Source: Symsagittifera roscoffensis (lineage: Eukaryota; Xenacoelomorpha; Acoela; Convolutidae). Taken from it: a stretch of DNA of 32,633 bases. A program made the position numbers and the translations under genes. The DNA lies in NCBI RefSeq assembly GCF_963678635.1, contig NW_026970884.1, positions 1 through 32,633 of the forward strand, given 5' to 3'. The notes beneath the pieces were generated by a model. The model had not been told where the DNA came from and made no database searches. It worked only from the letters and a program-made list of their open reading frames with translations. Positions 10,820 to 23,400 of this stretch are shown one piece after another. Each line of letters opens with the position of its first letter. Position 1 is the stretch's first letter.

Positions 10820-12100
10820 TTTTTTCTGGTATTTGAAACGCAAAATTAGATCGCGTTGTCAAGATAGATAAGATTGAACTTATCAGGGTCCCTGTATTTT
10901 GAGGTTCAAAGTAAAAAATTTTATACGATCCAATTTTTGCAATTATTCATATCAAAATTATAGTGAATTCGAAAATTGACCAAACAAATCGAAAAAGCTT
11001 TCAGTATTGAGAAGTTTGACTCTTCATTCTCAATTATTGCAATTTTTTTTAGCTCTTCGCTCATAATATCAAATATTTTAATAACTTGAACACAATTTTT
11101 TTTAATTCATTCGTCAATGATGTGTAATTTCAAAAAATTGGTTCGCGTTTTCCAAAAATTCTCTTCATTTTTTTCTACTTTTTCTGATCAAAGGTTCAAA
11201 TTTTGTTCATCCTCCTATTTTTTAGTCAAATAACTTGCCCAGAATCTGAAACCGAAGATGAAAAAACATCAGAATGATTTTTCTCGACACCGTGGAGTTA
11301 AAAATATTCGTCTCCGAATCCAAGTAGCAGCAGAAAATCAAAATTAATATTGCACACGCCATGAAGTAACTACAAGCAAATTAAATCACTCTAGAAACAA
11401 AACACCGGTGCAGAAAGATATGAAAGGAAGTCAAGAATGTTTTTAATTGTATCCGTATTTCAAAATCTGCTCTAGACACAATTCTGGGCACTCTGAACAA
11501 TAAGGGTTTGAATCAATTGATCAATTCGTTTGCATTTTAAAAAAGTGACGGGCCATTAGTGTCCGCAATACTTTTTTCATCAGACAAAAATTAAAAACTG
11601 GCAATTTTTTATGAAAAAGCTATTAATGTGCCTTGAGGACAAAATAAAAAAGGCTTCGGCTGCAATTTTTGTCAGGGTACGGGGGTTTGAAAAAAGCCAT
11701 ATGAGCGGAATTGGGCGAATAAACACGCGATATACTTCTTTCTATCTATTGTGAGCAATGAAAAAATCTGGCGCAGTAATCACTTCACTGCAAGTAGCTA
11801 CACCCCTAAAAAGACGTCGGGTTATTCGTGACTTTGCTCAGATAGTGGCAGTTTTGTTTAAATTTTTGAGCTTCATTAAAAACGCTTCAAAATAGAGCAG
11901 CTGCCTATTTTTAGAAAAAAAATTTCATCGCAACTGTTTTTCAAGAAAACTAACGCTTTTTAAAAATGATATTTTACTTTCGAAAATAAAAGTCCAGCTC
12001 TATTTTGGACTTGTACTTGCACTTTTGGGTTTGCATTTTTTATTATTTCAAATTATAATTTGAATTTAATTCATCAAACATTTTATGCTGAAAGTGAGAA
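10820..12100. other. Non-coding, AT-rich intergenic DNA
   Basis: I see no gene, RNA gene or clear repeat in this stretch, only A/T runs and short unsupported frames. Confidence 0.5.
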
Positions 12101-12105
12101 ACAAA

Positions 12106-12530
12106 TTTCAACTTTTGAATTTTGAAGAAAAAAGTAGATGGCCTTAAAACTCTTTGAATTTGTAGAACAATTTATCATGGACCTTTTTTGTTGACATAAA
12201 CAAAGTTTGAGAAAACTGGATCAATAGGCAAAATTTTTATTTCGCTGGAAAATCTGATAGTTAATTTCCGTTTGCGAAATAAGAAGTCAATCAATTTTTC
12301 GTGACCTTTACACTTTTGCTGTTCGATAGTGAAGTTTGCCTCCCTTTTAACAATTTTTAACGATAGAAATACACTGAATTTGAAAATAAGTCACAAGTCA
12401 GTCCGCGAAAAATCAAAATTGAGCGTGAACAAATTTTAAGACGTTTTTCGGAAAAAAATCAAAAAAAATCAGCAATACCTATATAAGAGTACTCACTACG
12501 TTCATTACTCTTAGAAAAATGATTAAAATT
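12106..12530 (+). repeat. Dispersed repeat, copy A, ending in a TATATAAG block
   Basis: It shares an ordered series of words with the copies at 13429 and 28078: CTTTGAATT(T/C), a GGC/GACCTTTTTT stretch, CTTTTGCTG, and a conserved end around CCTATATAAGAGT and CTACGTTCATTACTC. TATATAAG is at 12480-12487. The same orientation and layout in all three copies point to one unclassified element family, perhaps a solo LTR or a non-autonomous element. Confidence 0.65.
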
Positions 12531-13428
12531 AAAGAAAATGAAGAACTGATTTTGTGGTTTTTGAAACAATCCCCCACTCACTGAGCCAAGTACAACGTAA
12601 AAATCATCTGAGCGTCTAACAGAAAACTCAAAATATTTTGCTTCAATTTTTTTTGATACAATTTATGGGTAGACTAAATAAACAACGGCTTTCCCGTTGA
12701 TAATCCGAAATTTCTTGCGCGTTGGTAGTCCCATATTAGCCAACTGCCACTTTTCAAACCCCCACATATTTCAACAAATACTCATAAATAAAAAATGTTT
12801 TTTTTTTAATTAGAGCTCATTACTGATTGTCTGATGACATAAGAAATTTTGTTCAGAAATAATCATTTCAAAAAAAATGACATTGTTCCGAAGAAAAACC
12901 ATTTTTCCGTCGCTGTCTTCAAAATTGGAAAAAACAGGCAAGACTGTTCGTTTATCATGGCAAAACCTTGAATGTTTTGACTGCATTTTAAGGATAAAAA
13001 CATTTTTACTTGAAAAAATGATGAAATAATCGAGAACAAAAAGGGATTTTTTTTCTTTTCTGCGTTTTATCTCATCGTACGCTATGTAAATTACGAAGGA
13101 ATAATCATCACCATATCTCATATCCTAATAATACGACCAAAAGAAATATTTGAACTCATTTTAAGACTTTTTTTATAAGAACGCAATATATTGCGCGTTA
13201 GTTATCCACAGGTGGCAAAAAAAAGCTAATAATTTTGTCAAAAAATCATATGCGAATTGTTTTTTTCGTTTGAACTCCAAACAGCAATATTTTTTTGATG
13301 GCGTTTCAGTCGAAAATGCCAAGTTAAAACGTCGCAAAAAGACTGAAAAAATGAACACAAGGAAACTGACTTGTTTTTCGAAAGTTCTAAATCTTTCAAG
13401 TTTCAAAGTAAGAAATATATTATTTTCA
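12531..13428. other. Non-coding, AT-rich spacer
   Basis: Frames at 12810-13121 and 13173-13445 are low-complexity with no recognisable domain. A perfect 14-bp palindrome, CGCAATATATTGCG, lies at 13182-13195. Confidence 0.45.
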
Positions 13429-13771
13429 AGCACTTTGAATTTCACGAAAAGTTATTGATTGACGCTTTTTTGGATAAAACAAACTCAATTTGAGAAAACG
13501 TAATATAACCTGTTTATACGGCTGGGAATTCTAAAAATTAAAATACACTTTGAAGTTAGAAGTCGACCACGTTTTTTGTACTTTTACACGTGCTGTTTGA
13601 TAGTGGAGTTTGCATTCCTTTAAACAGAGGAAATAAATTGAACTTAAAAAAATCAAACGACAAACCGCGGAAAATCAAGTTTGAACGTGAACAATTTTTA
13701 AGATTTTTCTTGAAAAACAAGTCATCACGACCTATATAAGAGTCTTCTCTACGTTCATCTACCCTTAAAAA
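13429..13771 (+). repeat. Dispersed repeat, copy B
   Basis: This is the same family as copies A and C. The right end has CCTATATAAGAGTCTTCTCTACGTTCAT, written here only as landmarks: TATATAAG is at 13733-13740 and CTACGTTCAT follows 10 bases later. CTGTTTGATAGTGGAGTTTG near 13591 matches copy A at about 12319. Confidence 0.65.
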
Positions 13772-14332
13772 CTACCCCAAACATAAAAATTCCGCTTTAT
13801 TTGAAAGTCGGAACAAAAACAAACTACGTTTATAGATATGTTTTTGAAATTTCACCGCGAATTTTGAAGATCGTAGGTTGGAGGGCTAATTAACTTTGCT
13901 GAAATGCATCAAACTAAATTCAAAAGTTGAGCTTATATAGCCAGGTAAGTACTAAAGTCTTTTTTGATGAAAGTTAAAGCTAATGTCTTTTTCACTCATA
14001 AGCAATCGTTCGTACACCAAAAGTATGCCACTTGGATTAACTAAAAAAAATGTTACGATTGGTTAAAAAATAATGATACACTTGAAACATTTGAACCACT
14101 TGATCGACTGGTCAGTTTTTCTTCAACCTTCAACAATTTATATCAATTTTTGTTCATAAATCTTTGTCAATTTTTGAAACAATGTTCACAACGCTCCAAT
14201 GTTGCGAAGAAATCGTTTGCTTAGTGTGGTGCAAACTTTCCTTAGAGAAATTTTGTCTGTTGATCATTAATATCGAATTCTCCACATTTTTCTTCTTGCC
14301 AGATGCTGAATTTACTAGCCACAAAATATCAT
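13772..14332. other. Probable 3' untranslated and flanking DNA of the minus-strand gene
   Basis: It lies directly beyond the TAG of the minus-strand gene. A minus-strand AATAAA is present at 13796-13801, about 530 bp past the stop, and could be its polyadenylation signal. No other feature was seen. Confidence 0.3.
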
Positions 14333-14431
14333 CTATAAAATGTTAGTTTGTATTCTCAGCTGACTATCTCTTCTTAGATCTTCAAATGTGTACTGGGGTT
14401 GTTCTTGCGCCAATGGAAAAGGACAGTAAAT
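14333..14431 (-). CDS. Exon 5 (last) of the unknown minus-strand gene
   Basis: The acceptor TATTTTTAG abuts 14431. The frame reads IYCPFPLAQEQPQYTFEDLR and ends at TAG 14335-14333 after 32 residues. It starts in phase 0, as exon 4 requires. Confidence 0.65.
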   Translation of the reverse strand: MYCPFPLAQEQPQYTFEDLRRDSQLRIQTNIL

Positions 14432-17400
14432 CTAAAAATAACTATTATTTGGCGGAAAAATTTCACACAGTCATCACAAAATGGTAAATTTTTGGATATT
14501 AATTACTCTCTGACATAATGTTTACATAATCAAATAACCATTAAAACCTTAATATTTATATTTTTAATGAAATCAGAGTTTTGTTTCAGATAAAATGCTT
14601 GCTTATTCTTAACTTGATTCCATAACCAAAAATACTTGACCTAATAAAAAATACTCTAGAGATCATAATAATTTTTTTAAAACGGGCTATACAAAATAAT
14701 ACCTACCTTGGGGTCTTTGATCACCAGCAGAAGGAGGTGAGTGTCTTCTGGCAGAGAGAGACGTTCCAGTTTCCCCTCCAGACCCGAGAAGTCACTCTTC
14801 TCTATGTAGTCTTTCTCGTCGTGAGTGTGCCACTTCCCTCGTATTCCCAACTGCTCATACTTCCTTAAAACAGTTTTCTTTTTAGCTGTAGAATCGGTAA
14901 CTCTAGCAAATTTTCGACTTACCGACCGTGCATTTTATCCTAACATGATAGGGAAAATATTAGTAAATTTGGTTCAAAATCGGGTTATGACTAGTTTATT
15001 GGGATCGTATGACTTTGTTGCTTGGGTCAAGATTTGACACCGAAGTCAGTTGGTATTTAAGTAAGTAGCAAAGGGGGGATTTAACTGATAAGAATCATAC
15101 GACTTCGGTTACTTACCCGATTTACGATGCCAACCGCAGGGGGATGTATTTACGAAACGTGAACAAGTCGATAAAAACCCCGGACTTGGGACCCGTCAGC
15201 TTTGACAGGGGGAGTAGGTAAAAGCGAAAACCATAGGGAGCGGTTGTGCTTAAGGGGATGACAGCACCGATATGAAGTGGCGTGACTTTAACAAACACGG
15301 AGCACAAATAGAGATAAGAAGTGGAGGTTAGAGAGCGGATTTTAAGCAGAACGAGTTAACGAGCGTAAGATTCAGTAGGTCCCAGTTGTGGTCGCTATCT
15401 GAACTCATCAGTTAATTGTTTCACAGCGAGTGAAGTAAGAACGCAAGTCGAAGTGCCTTGTGGAATATTAGTTAGAGCAGAAGCTAGCACAAGTCAGAGA
15501 GCTTAGTCGACACGTGTACTGACCGAGTACGCAGAGAAAAAATTGTTAAGCGTGTACAGATCGCAAACCATTCTGTTGTATATTATTAAATTATACGCTG
15601 GCCGAACTAGTAGGCCCTTTGTATTCATTCAGACTTATATATATATTGAATTCATTTGAGAGAAAGGAATTCGTTATACGCGACTTCAAGCGAGATATAG
15701 CGAGCAAGAGCATCACTGACCAGGGGGGAGCAATAGAATAGAGTAGATGACAACTCACCACTAAAATAACCCTTTCGGGATTGTCGTTAATACCGAGCCT
15801 TAGTGCCCCCTGCTTTAGCACGGTAAAAGGGATAGCTTCGCAAGATCGTGTGTGGAAATCCTAAAGACGACATTGGTGCTCCTGGGTGGGCTTTGTCCTA
15901 GACCGAAGTTGCAAACGAACGAACAACCATCCCGTGAGCAAACACGACGATGAACGACAACGATAGAGCTGCATTGGCAGAGGCTGCTGTGGCGGCAGCG
16001 AATGCTTTGGACAGGCTGCAAGGAGTCTTTGGCTTTGGCACCATTCGCCCCGATTGGTTTCCCTCCAGTAGCTATCAAAACTGGGCCGACTGGAGGAAGC
16101 ATTTCGTCTGGGTTGCGGATGCTAACAGATGGGAAGATGAACAGGCTCGGATGGTGTTGCCTACGTGTCTGACAGGATGGGCTCTGAATGAATTTACCAG
16201 CATGCCAGCCCACTTCAGAGAGGAGGAAGACGGTTTCCCAGCGCCAACACTTGCACGGATGCTGGCCGAACTAGACCAGCGTATGATGCCCTTCCAAGCT
16301 CAAGCAGCGGCTAGGGCGGAGTTCAAAAGTCTGATGCAAGGAGACAAGGAGGGCTTGAGCGAATTCTCTCGGCGAATCCGATCACTTGGAGATGTTGCTA
16401 ATGGAAATGTGGGAGCTCAAGCTCGAGACGATATGAACCGAGAACAGTTCATAGACGGGCTATTTGACGTGGACCTTCAATACCTACATCTGCCTAGCGC
16501 AAGCAGTTGCCCGCGCCCAAGCCTTGGATCTTGCGAATAAAACGTCCAGGGCCAGGAACCGGAGAAAGATGCACCTTGCGAGGATTGCCGAAAATGTCCC
16601 AGAGCCGGGTGCTGAGGCTGGTCGGAGTGTAGGCGGACAGATCCCTCGAAACCAGCCCGTGGGAGCTAGTCAGGGACGTCAGCAGGCGAGCAATGACCCC
16701 CGCATCGACCAACTGGTGAGTGTCCAGAATGATCTGTTAGCTCAGATGCAGAACATGACGGCCATGATGGGTAGGTTTGTTAATTCTATCATCACCGTTC
16801 CCCACCCGGAAAACTTACCGCGGTCGGAACCTTCCCAACGACCCCGACAACTATACGAACCCCAACCCGGCGAGAATAGATCGAACTTATCTCCTGGCCT
16901 TGGAAGTCGTTACGGAATGAAAAACCAGATACCCCGTGAGAACTGTTTTGGCTGTGGCCAGCCGGGTCATTTTGCGAAGGAGTGCCCCCAGAAACTTTTG
17001 GATCATTTAAACTACCAAGGGCCGGGGCATTGAATATGCATCAGGGAGGTTTTGTCCCCGCCGAGATAAAGAATCAACAGCGAGTAAATCACCCATCCCC
17101 CACTTCCAACCCCTCTATGTACCGTTTGGACCCCACGACGAGCCCTCAGGTGCAAATGAGAGGCGAAGGCTTTCGAGGAACAGAGCAGGTTCAGACTTTA
17201 TTCCACCAAACGACCCCCAGTCGACTGGAAGAACCTAAACAACTCACGAGTATCCAGTGTCAGACAGAGAGTTCCTTGGAATTTGTGAGTGTTTGCCGAG
17301 TGCCGGAAGCACCATTCGGGCTAATAGTGGAAGCGATTTTGGACGGGCTACCGGTAAAAGCACTAGTGGTTACGGGAGCTACGATCAACATAATACGAAG

Positions 17401-20400
17401 CGAGGTGTACCATAATTTGACTACAGCCCCACCGTTACGGCCCTACAAAGGGACACTAGAAACAGCGGATGGAAGGCAAGTGGGAGTCGAGGGATGGGTG
17501 ACGGCTAATTTGGAGCTAGGGTCAATCGACGATGAGGTCGAAGTCCTGGTGGTTCCTGAGCTGGAAGCGGAAATGATCATAGGACTTCGATCTTTAAAGG
17601 AGCATGAATGCTCGTTAGATTTCCAGTGTGACAACCTCTGGACGGGACGGAAAGAGGGATCTATAGTTCCCCTGCAATATGAAATATTGAAGGTGACCTC
17701 ATACCCTAAACACCCGCCAGAGGACGATAATTACTGGGACGTAAACTCGTCGCATAGTACCCCCTTAACCGAACCACACACTCCTCTTGGTGGGTCAAAC
17801 GTTGAGTCATCATATGTAATGGGGGATGTTGTAGAAGGTTTGCCCCCCGTCAGTCAGGACCACGAGGTGCAGGGAATGCAAGAGGAAGGGTCAATGGACT
17901 TTCAAGTACAGGCTAAACGAAATCTAGATGAAGTTATAGAGAAGATTCTAGAACTAGCAGCTCCCGAGGTGACAGGAACGGAGAGGGACCGGCTGAAACA
18001 GTTGATCAGTACTTATAGAGATGTGTTCGCTTTGACAGATGCCGAACTTGGCCAAACTAAATTGGTGACACATCGGATTGATACTGGAGACTCGGCCCCT
18101 ATCAAGATACCCCCCCATCGAACATCTCCCGCAAAAATGCCGATCATCAGGGACGAAGTTAAGAGCATCCTGGAGAAAGGGGTGATTCAACCCTCAAAAA
18201 GCCCTTATAGTGCACCAATTGTCTTGCAAACGAAGAAAGACGGGAGTTGCAGTTCTGTGTGGATTATCGGAAGCTGAATGATGTAACGGTCAAGGACGCA
18301 TTTCCGATTCCGAAGATACATCAAACATGCGATCCTCTTAACGGGCAGAAGTACTACTCTTCCCTCGACCTGGCGAGTGGGTATTGGCAAGTGCCTGTAG
18401 CCGAGGAAGACCGACACAAGACAGCCTTTGTGACACCGGATGGAGGATTCTATGAGTACGTTATGATTCCCTTTGGGCTGTCCAATGCTCCAGGAACGTT
18501 CCAGCGGCTCATGAATGAATTGTTTCGGGACCACGTGGAAGTGGGCCCTAGTATTCCTCGATGATGTGCTGGTGTAAAGCAAGTGCGAAGACGACCATTT
18601 TGCACACCTGAAGGCTACCTTCCAGCTACTACGGGAGGCAAATTTGAAACTGAGGCGGAAGAAATGCAGGTTGGTACAGAAGGAGGTGACTTATTTGAGC
18701 CACATAATTGGAAATGAAGGTATCCAAGTGGATCCCAAAAAAGTTTAAGTGGTTGAGAACTGGCCAGTGCCCAAAACAGTTAAGGGTGAGGTCTTTCTTC
18801 GGATTCTGCAATTACTACCGTCAATTTGTGAAGGACTTTGCCGGGATTGCGAGTCCCCTATCCTCTTTGACGAAAAAGAAGGTGCCCTTTATCTGGAATG
18901 ACGAATGTCAGACAGCCTTCGATAGACTACGGAAAAAGCTTATTACGGCCCCAGTTCTGGATTTTCCTGACTATACGGGAACCTTTATATTGGACACGGA
19001 TGCGAGCAATACCAGCTTGGGCGCTGTACTCTCGAACGTCATCAACGGGGAGGAGAGACCACTTGTGTACGCTAGCAAAGTACTATCAAAAACAGAGACG
19101 AATTACTCAACGACAAAACGAGAAGCCTTGGCTGTGGTGCAAGCGGTGGAATGGTTCAAACCCTACATCTGGGGGGTAAAATTTGTCCTTCGCACCGACC
19201 ACTCCAGTCTTCAATGGTTCTTTAGGCAGAAGGAACCCGATGGAATGACCTTCCGAATGCAACAGCAACTTCAGGAGTTTGACTTCAATGTAGTCCACAG
19301 AGCTGGGGCTAAACATGGAAATGCGAATGGCCTTTCCAGGATGCTAGAAGAAGGGCCCGACTGGATGCCAGGGGAGAAGGAGAAGGCATTCGGGTCTTGC
19401 CCAGAGCCCATGTCTCTCGAATTGGCCTTACAGAAAGCAAAGCAGCACCAAGTCGAAACTGTCACAATGATCAGTGAGACCCAGGAAGAAGACGAGGAAG
19501 AAACGATTACCTGGGAACGGACGCCCTCGGAAATATCGACTCTGCAAAAAGAGGATGACGCGATGTCTTAGGTGTTCTATTGGGCGGAGTTGGGAGGCGA
19601 CGCGGGCGATATGCCATCTCTGGGGACAAACCTCATTCCCAAAGAGCAGGCGATACAGTACGGACCCGAGGCCCTAGCTTACTGGTCTAGATGGAACGAA
19701 CTAAGTATCCGAGGGGGGTGCTCTATAAAATATGGTTCCCAAGGGATGACTTGCGTCCGGTATTGCAGAAGATTGTTCCTGTAACCGGGCGGAAGGAGAT
19801 CCTCAACCAGCTGCACTCCTCGCAGATTAGCGGCAGGCGGACACTTTGCAGTTGAGAAGACCCTCGCTCGAATTCGTCAACGGTTCTGGTGGCCCACCAT
19901 GAGGACAGACGTGGAGAAGAAGATACAATGGTGCCTCACTTGTGCAGCGCGGAGCTCAGGAGGAAAAAAGAGGGTCGCTGGGCTTGTCCTGTTTAAAGTG
20001 GGGATCCGATTCAACACATTGGCGGTGGACATCCTAGGGCTCGTGACGTTGGCAGCAAAGTCTCGTGCGAAGCACATCTTAGTGATGACGGACTGGTTCA
20101 CGAAGTATGCAATTGCCGTCCCACTTGTATCCACGGATTCGGCAGAGGTGGCCCGGGAGATATTCGAGAACTGGGTACTCAAGTTTGGGGCACCGAACAT
20201 CCTGCACACCGATCAAGGGAAGAACTTTGGGAGCAATCTCATCCTCGAAATGTGCCGACTGCTGGGGATCGATAAATCCCGCACTTCCCCGTACCACCCC
20301 CAAGGCAATGGACAGGTAGAACGTCATAATAGGGTAATCGCGGACGTCATTTCAAAGTACTGCGCGGATAATCCCCGGACATGGGATACTGTATTGCCCT

Positions 20401-23400
20401 ACTTGAATTTCGTCTATAATACTACCATCCACCGAACAACCGGTAAGACCCCTTTCATTCTAGTACATGGACAGGAATGCCAGTACCCAATCGACCTGTT
20501 CTACCCAAAATCCTACGACGAAGTTCCGACAGAGGATGGGTTTGTAGAATGGCTCGACGAACAATTCCGAGACGCCCATAGCAGCGCTCGAGAGCTACTG
20601 GGAACTAATCAGCGACGCCGGAAGGATCAATATCGGAAAAGAGTTCACGGAGAACCGTACGCGACGGGAGACAAAGTGTGGGTTTGGGCGAAAGAGAAGA
20701 TAAAGTCGAAGAAGTTCTTCCTACCATGGGATGGGCCCTATGTGGTCTTGGCCAAAGTCTCTGAAGTGAATTACAAGGTGGCCAAATCCTCCACCCCTGC
20801 AAAGGTCCGGTATTTGCATTTTAACATGTTGAAACCGTATGTAGAGGAGAACCCGCAATCCAAGGAGGCTTCCCACCCTAAGCGTCCGACCCCTTCACGG
20901 TCGGTCAGATTCTTTGACGACCCTGGAATTAGAGACGACGAGTTGGAAATGGCTATTGGAGAGACCCACGAGTTAAGACCATTGAGGTTACCTAACCCAC
21001 GACTACCTCCGAATGCCCGGTTGAACGACAAACCCCTAGAGAGCCCTAACCCAATAGAGGATCCGAACCAAATCGAAGCCGAAGTAGTGGAGACTTACGA
21101 CGCAGCCGAACTGGAGACCAGAAGGGAAGATGACCATCCGAACGCGCCAGGGGACCAGGAACTTGCTCCACCAGAAACTAACGAATCCTTGGAGTTGAGG
21201 GGAGAGCACGAGGCAGAGGGCGAGGGCCGACCTAGTCGTAGACGGCGACCTCCTGTTCGCTTTGGGATTGACGAGTTCGATCGAGCGGGGCTAAATCCAA
21301 CCCCAATCAGACAAACACTATTAAAACTTTCTTTCCGTCAAAAAAAATTAAAAAATGGGGCATTCAAAAAAAAAAAAATTTTGGTATAACTTCATAAGGG
21401 GGGAGACCAAAACTAAAAACATAAGGGAAATCTTTAATGAAATCAATGGTTATACTTTAACGGTTATAGGCTTTCCAAATTCCAGGGGAAAATCAGATAC
21501 TTAGGGATGCGATGGTCTTATTCATTTAGTCTTTTTTTTTTATTATTGCTGTTTAGATCGTAAATTGTAATCTACATATGAACTCATGGCTGGTCAGGCT
21601 GGCAATCCTCTTGTTACTTGGAGTATGGCCCTCATCGGCAGTGACGATCAACCATACCGCCGGAGCAGTGTTCATGGCGGAGACTCCCCTCATCATTGCG
21701 AGCGCAATGGAAACTTCTTGGGTTTCGGTACCATTCCCCGTGGTCCCTGCGATTAATCGGACACTCCTCGATATAGCCTTCCAGGAACATCAGTATATGT
21801 TGGCGGATCGCTGGAAAGAATGGGATGGCAAGATCTGCGGTGACAACATCACTACGGAAGCATTTGTGAATCTAACCTACCTGGCATTCAAAGGCATTGA
21901 GTACGAATTTAGTGAAATAGAGGCCGTGCTCTACGAGATGAAGAACCGAGCTACGACCTTCGTCGACAAGCACGAAAGGAGATCCACGAGAGTAAAAAGG
22001 TGGATCAAGCCAGCGCTGGGAGGAGTTGCGGCGGCCATAGTGTTAGCTCCGATACTCAAGGAAGGGTTTTGTCACTACTTCTCCTTCTTTGGTCTTTGTG
22101 ACGGAGACTCGAACTTGGATGAGCTGGGCAAGGAAGCTTCGTTCTTGGATAGGGCTGCACGGACCATCGTACTCGAGACTGGGGAGAGGCTGCATCTTTT
22201 GGGCCACTCTCTTAACAAGACGCAGACCCAGCTGAAAATGATATCGCACGACTCGAATGCAAACTTCGAACTGTTCAGGGGGATTTTGAGGCATGTTCTA
22301 GGTGGGACTGACGACCAACGAAAGGAGGAAAGTGCCTGTAAGATGTATAGGTGGAACTCCCTCTATGGACAAACATTGAAGTATTCCACAGTGATTGCGA
22401 ACCACTCAGCGACTTTTGACACCATCAGAGCCGAACTGATAGCGTTCAAAATGGCAGTACACAATTACGGGTATATCTTGGACGATGCGTTGAGTTCCTT
22501 GACGCGAGGATATATTCCCGCTACTCTTGTTCCCCCGGAAGTACTGACGAGTATCTTAGATGGAATTCAGTTGGATAAGATGCAAGAGGCTATACCCAGG
22601 AACGAACTGATGACGTACTATGGATTCGAGTTGGTGCAGTCGACGGTGATCACGGAAACGGGGATCAACGTTTTGATTAACATTCCTGTACACCACACGA
22701 TGGGCCTGCACGACGTCTATCGGACGACTCCTCTTCCCCAGCCGGCGAATCGGGGATCGACTGCGACTCAGTATAAGTTTGTAAATACACACTTGCTGGT
22801 GTCGGAGAGACGGGACAACTTCGCAGAAGTATCTGGAGAAGTGATCTCAGCTCATTGCAGTGGAAGCAGCCGCTTGAAGCTTTGCTTCCGACCTTTCGCG
22901 ATGTCCCGAAGTAGTGAATCATCTTGTCTAGCAAGTCTCTTCTTCGACTTGCCTACAAATGCGTTGAAGTTGTGCCCTCAGGAGGTGATTGTTCTGCCAG
23001 AAATCCCCACGGCTGTGTACCTGGACGACTCAACTTATTTGGTAACTTCACGGGACGACGATTATACGCTTTTCAACTACAGCAGAGGAGCTAAGGAGAG
23101 GGGTGAACCCATATCCGGTTGCAGAAGTTGCCTTCTACGACCCAGTTGCGATGGTAGGATCGAAACACCAGACGGTGCTTTAGTTCTAGTGCCAGACCCA
23201 CGTACCGAGACTGGATTAACGGTGACGATCAGACAACACCCGTTGATCCGGACCTTGTTTGCGACTTTGGAGGAAGCTGAAAAGAACCTCCCAGGAGTCA
23301 TGATACCGGAGATCTTACGAGAGCAGGCGAGGAGTGAGATGGTCGAAGCACTCCGACTCAATCTGATCAAGTTGCCAGAGGAGTCGGTGGACGAAGAAGC

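Noticed and set aside
12810-13445. Minus-strand frames of 103 and 90 codons
   Set aside because: Composition follows the AT bias of the region; no splice sites or motifs support them, and they lie outside the minus-strand gene.
14864-14890. Longer exon 4 using the CTACAG acceptor
   Set aside because: It keeps an open frame but needs phase 1 from exon 3, which ends in phase 2; the acceptor at 14864 fits.
15122-15307. Identical-looking 61-codon minus-strand frames in both LTRs (also 25415-25600)
   Set aside because: They are the same LTR sequence seen twice; conservation is explained by the LTR pairing, and there is no known antisense LTR protein of this kind.
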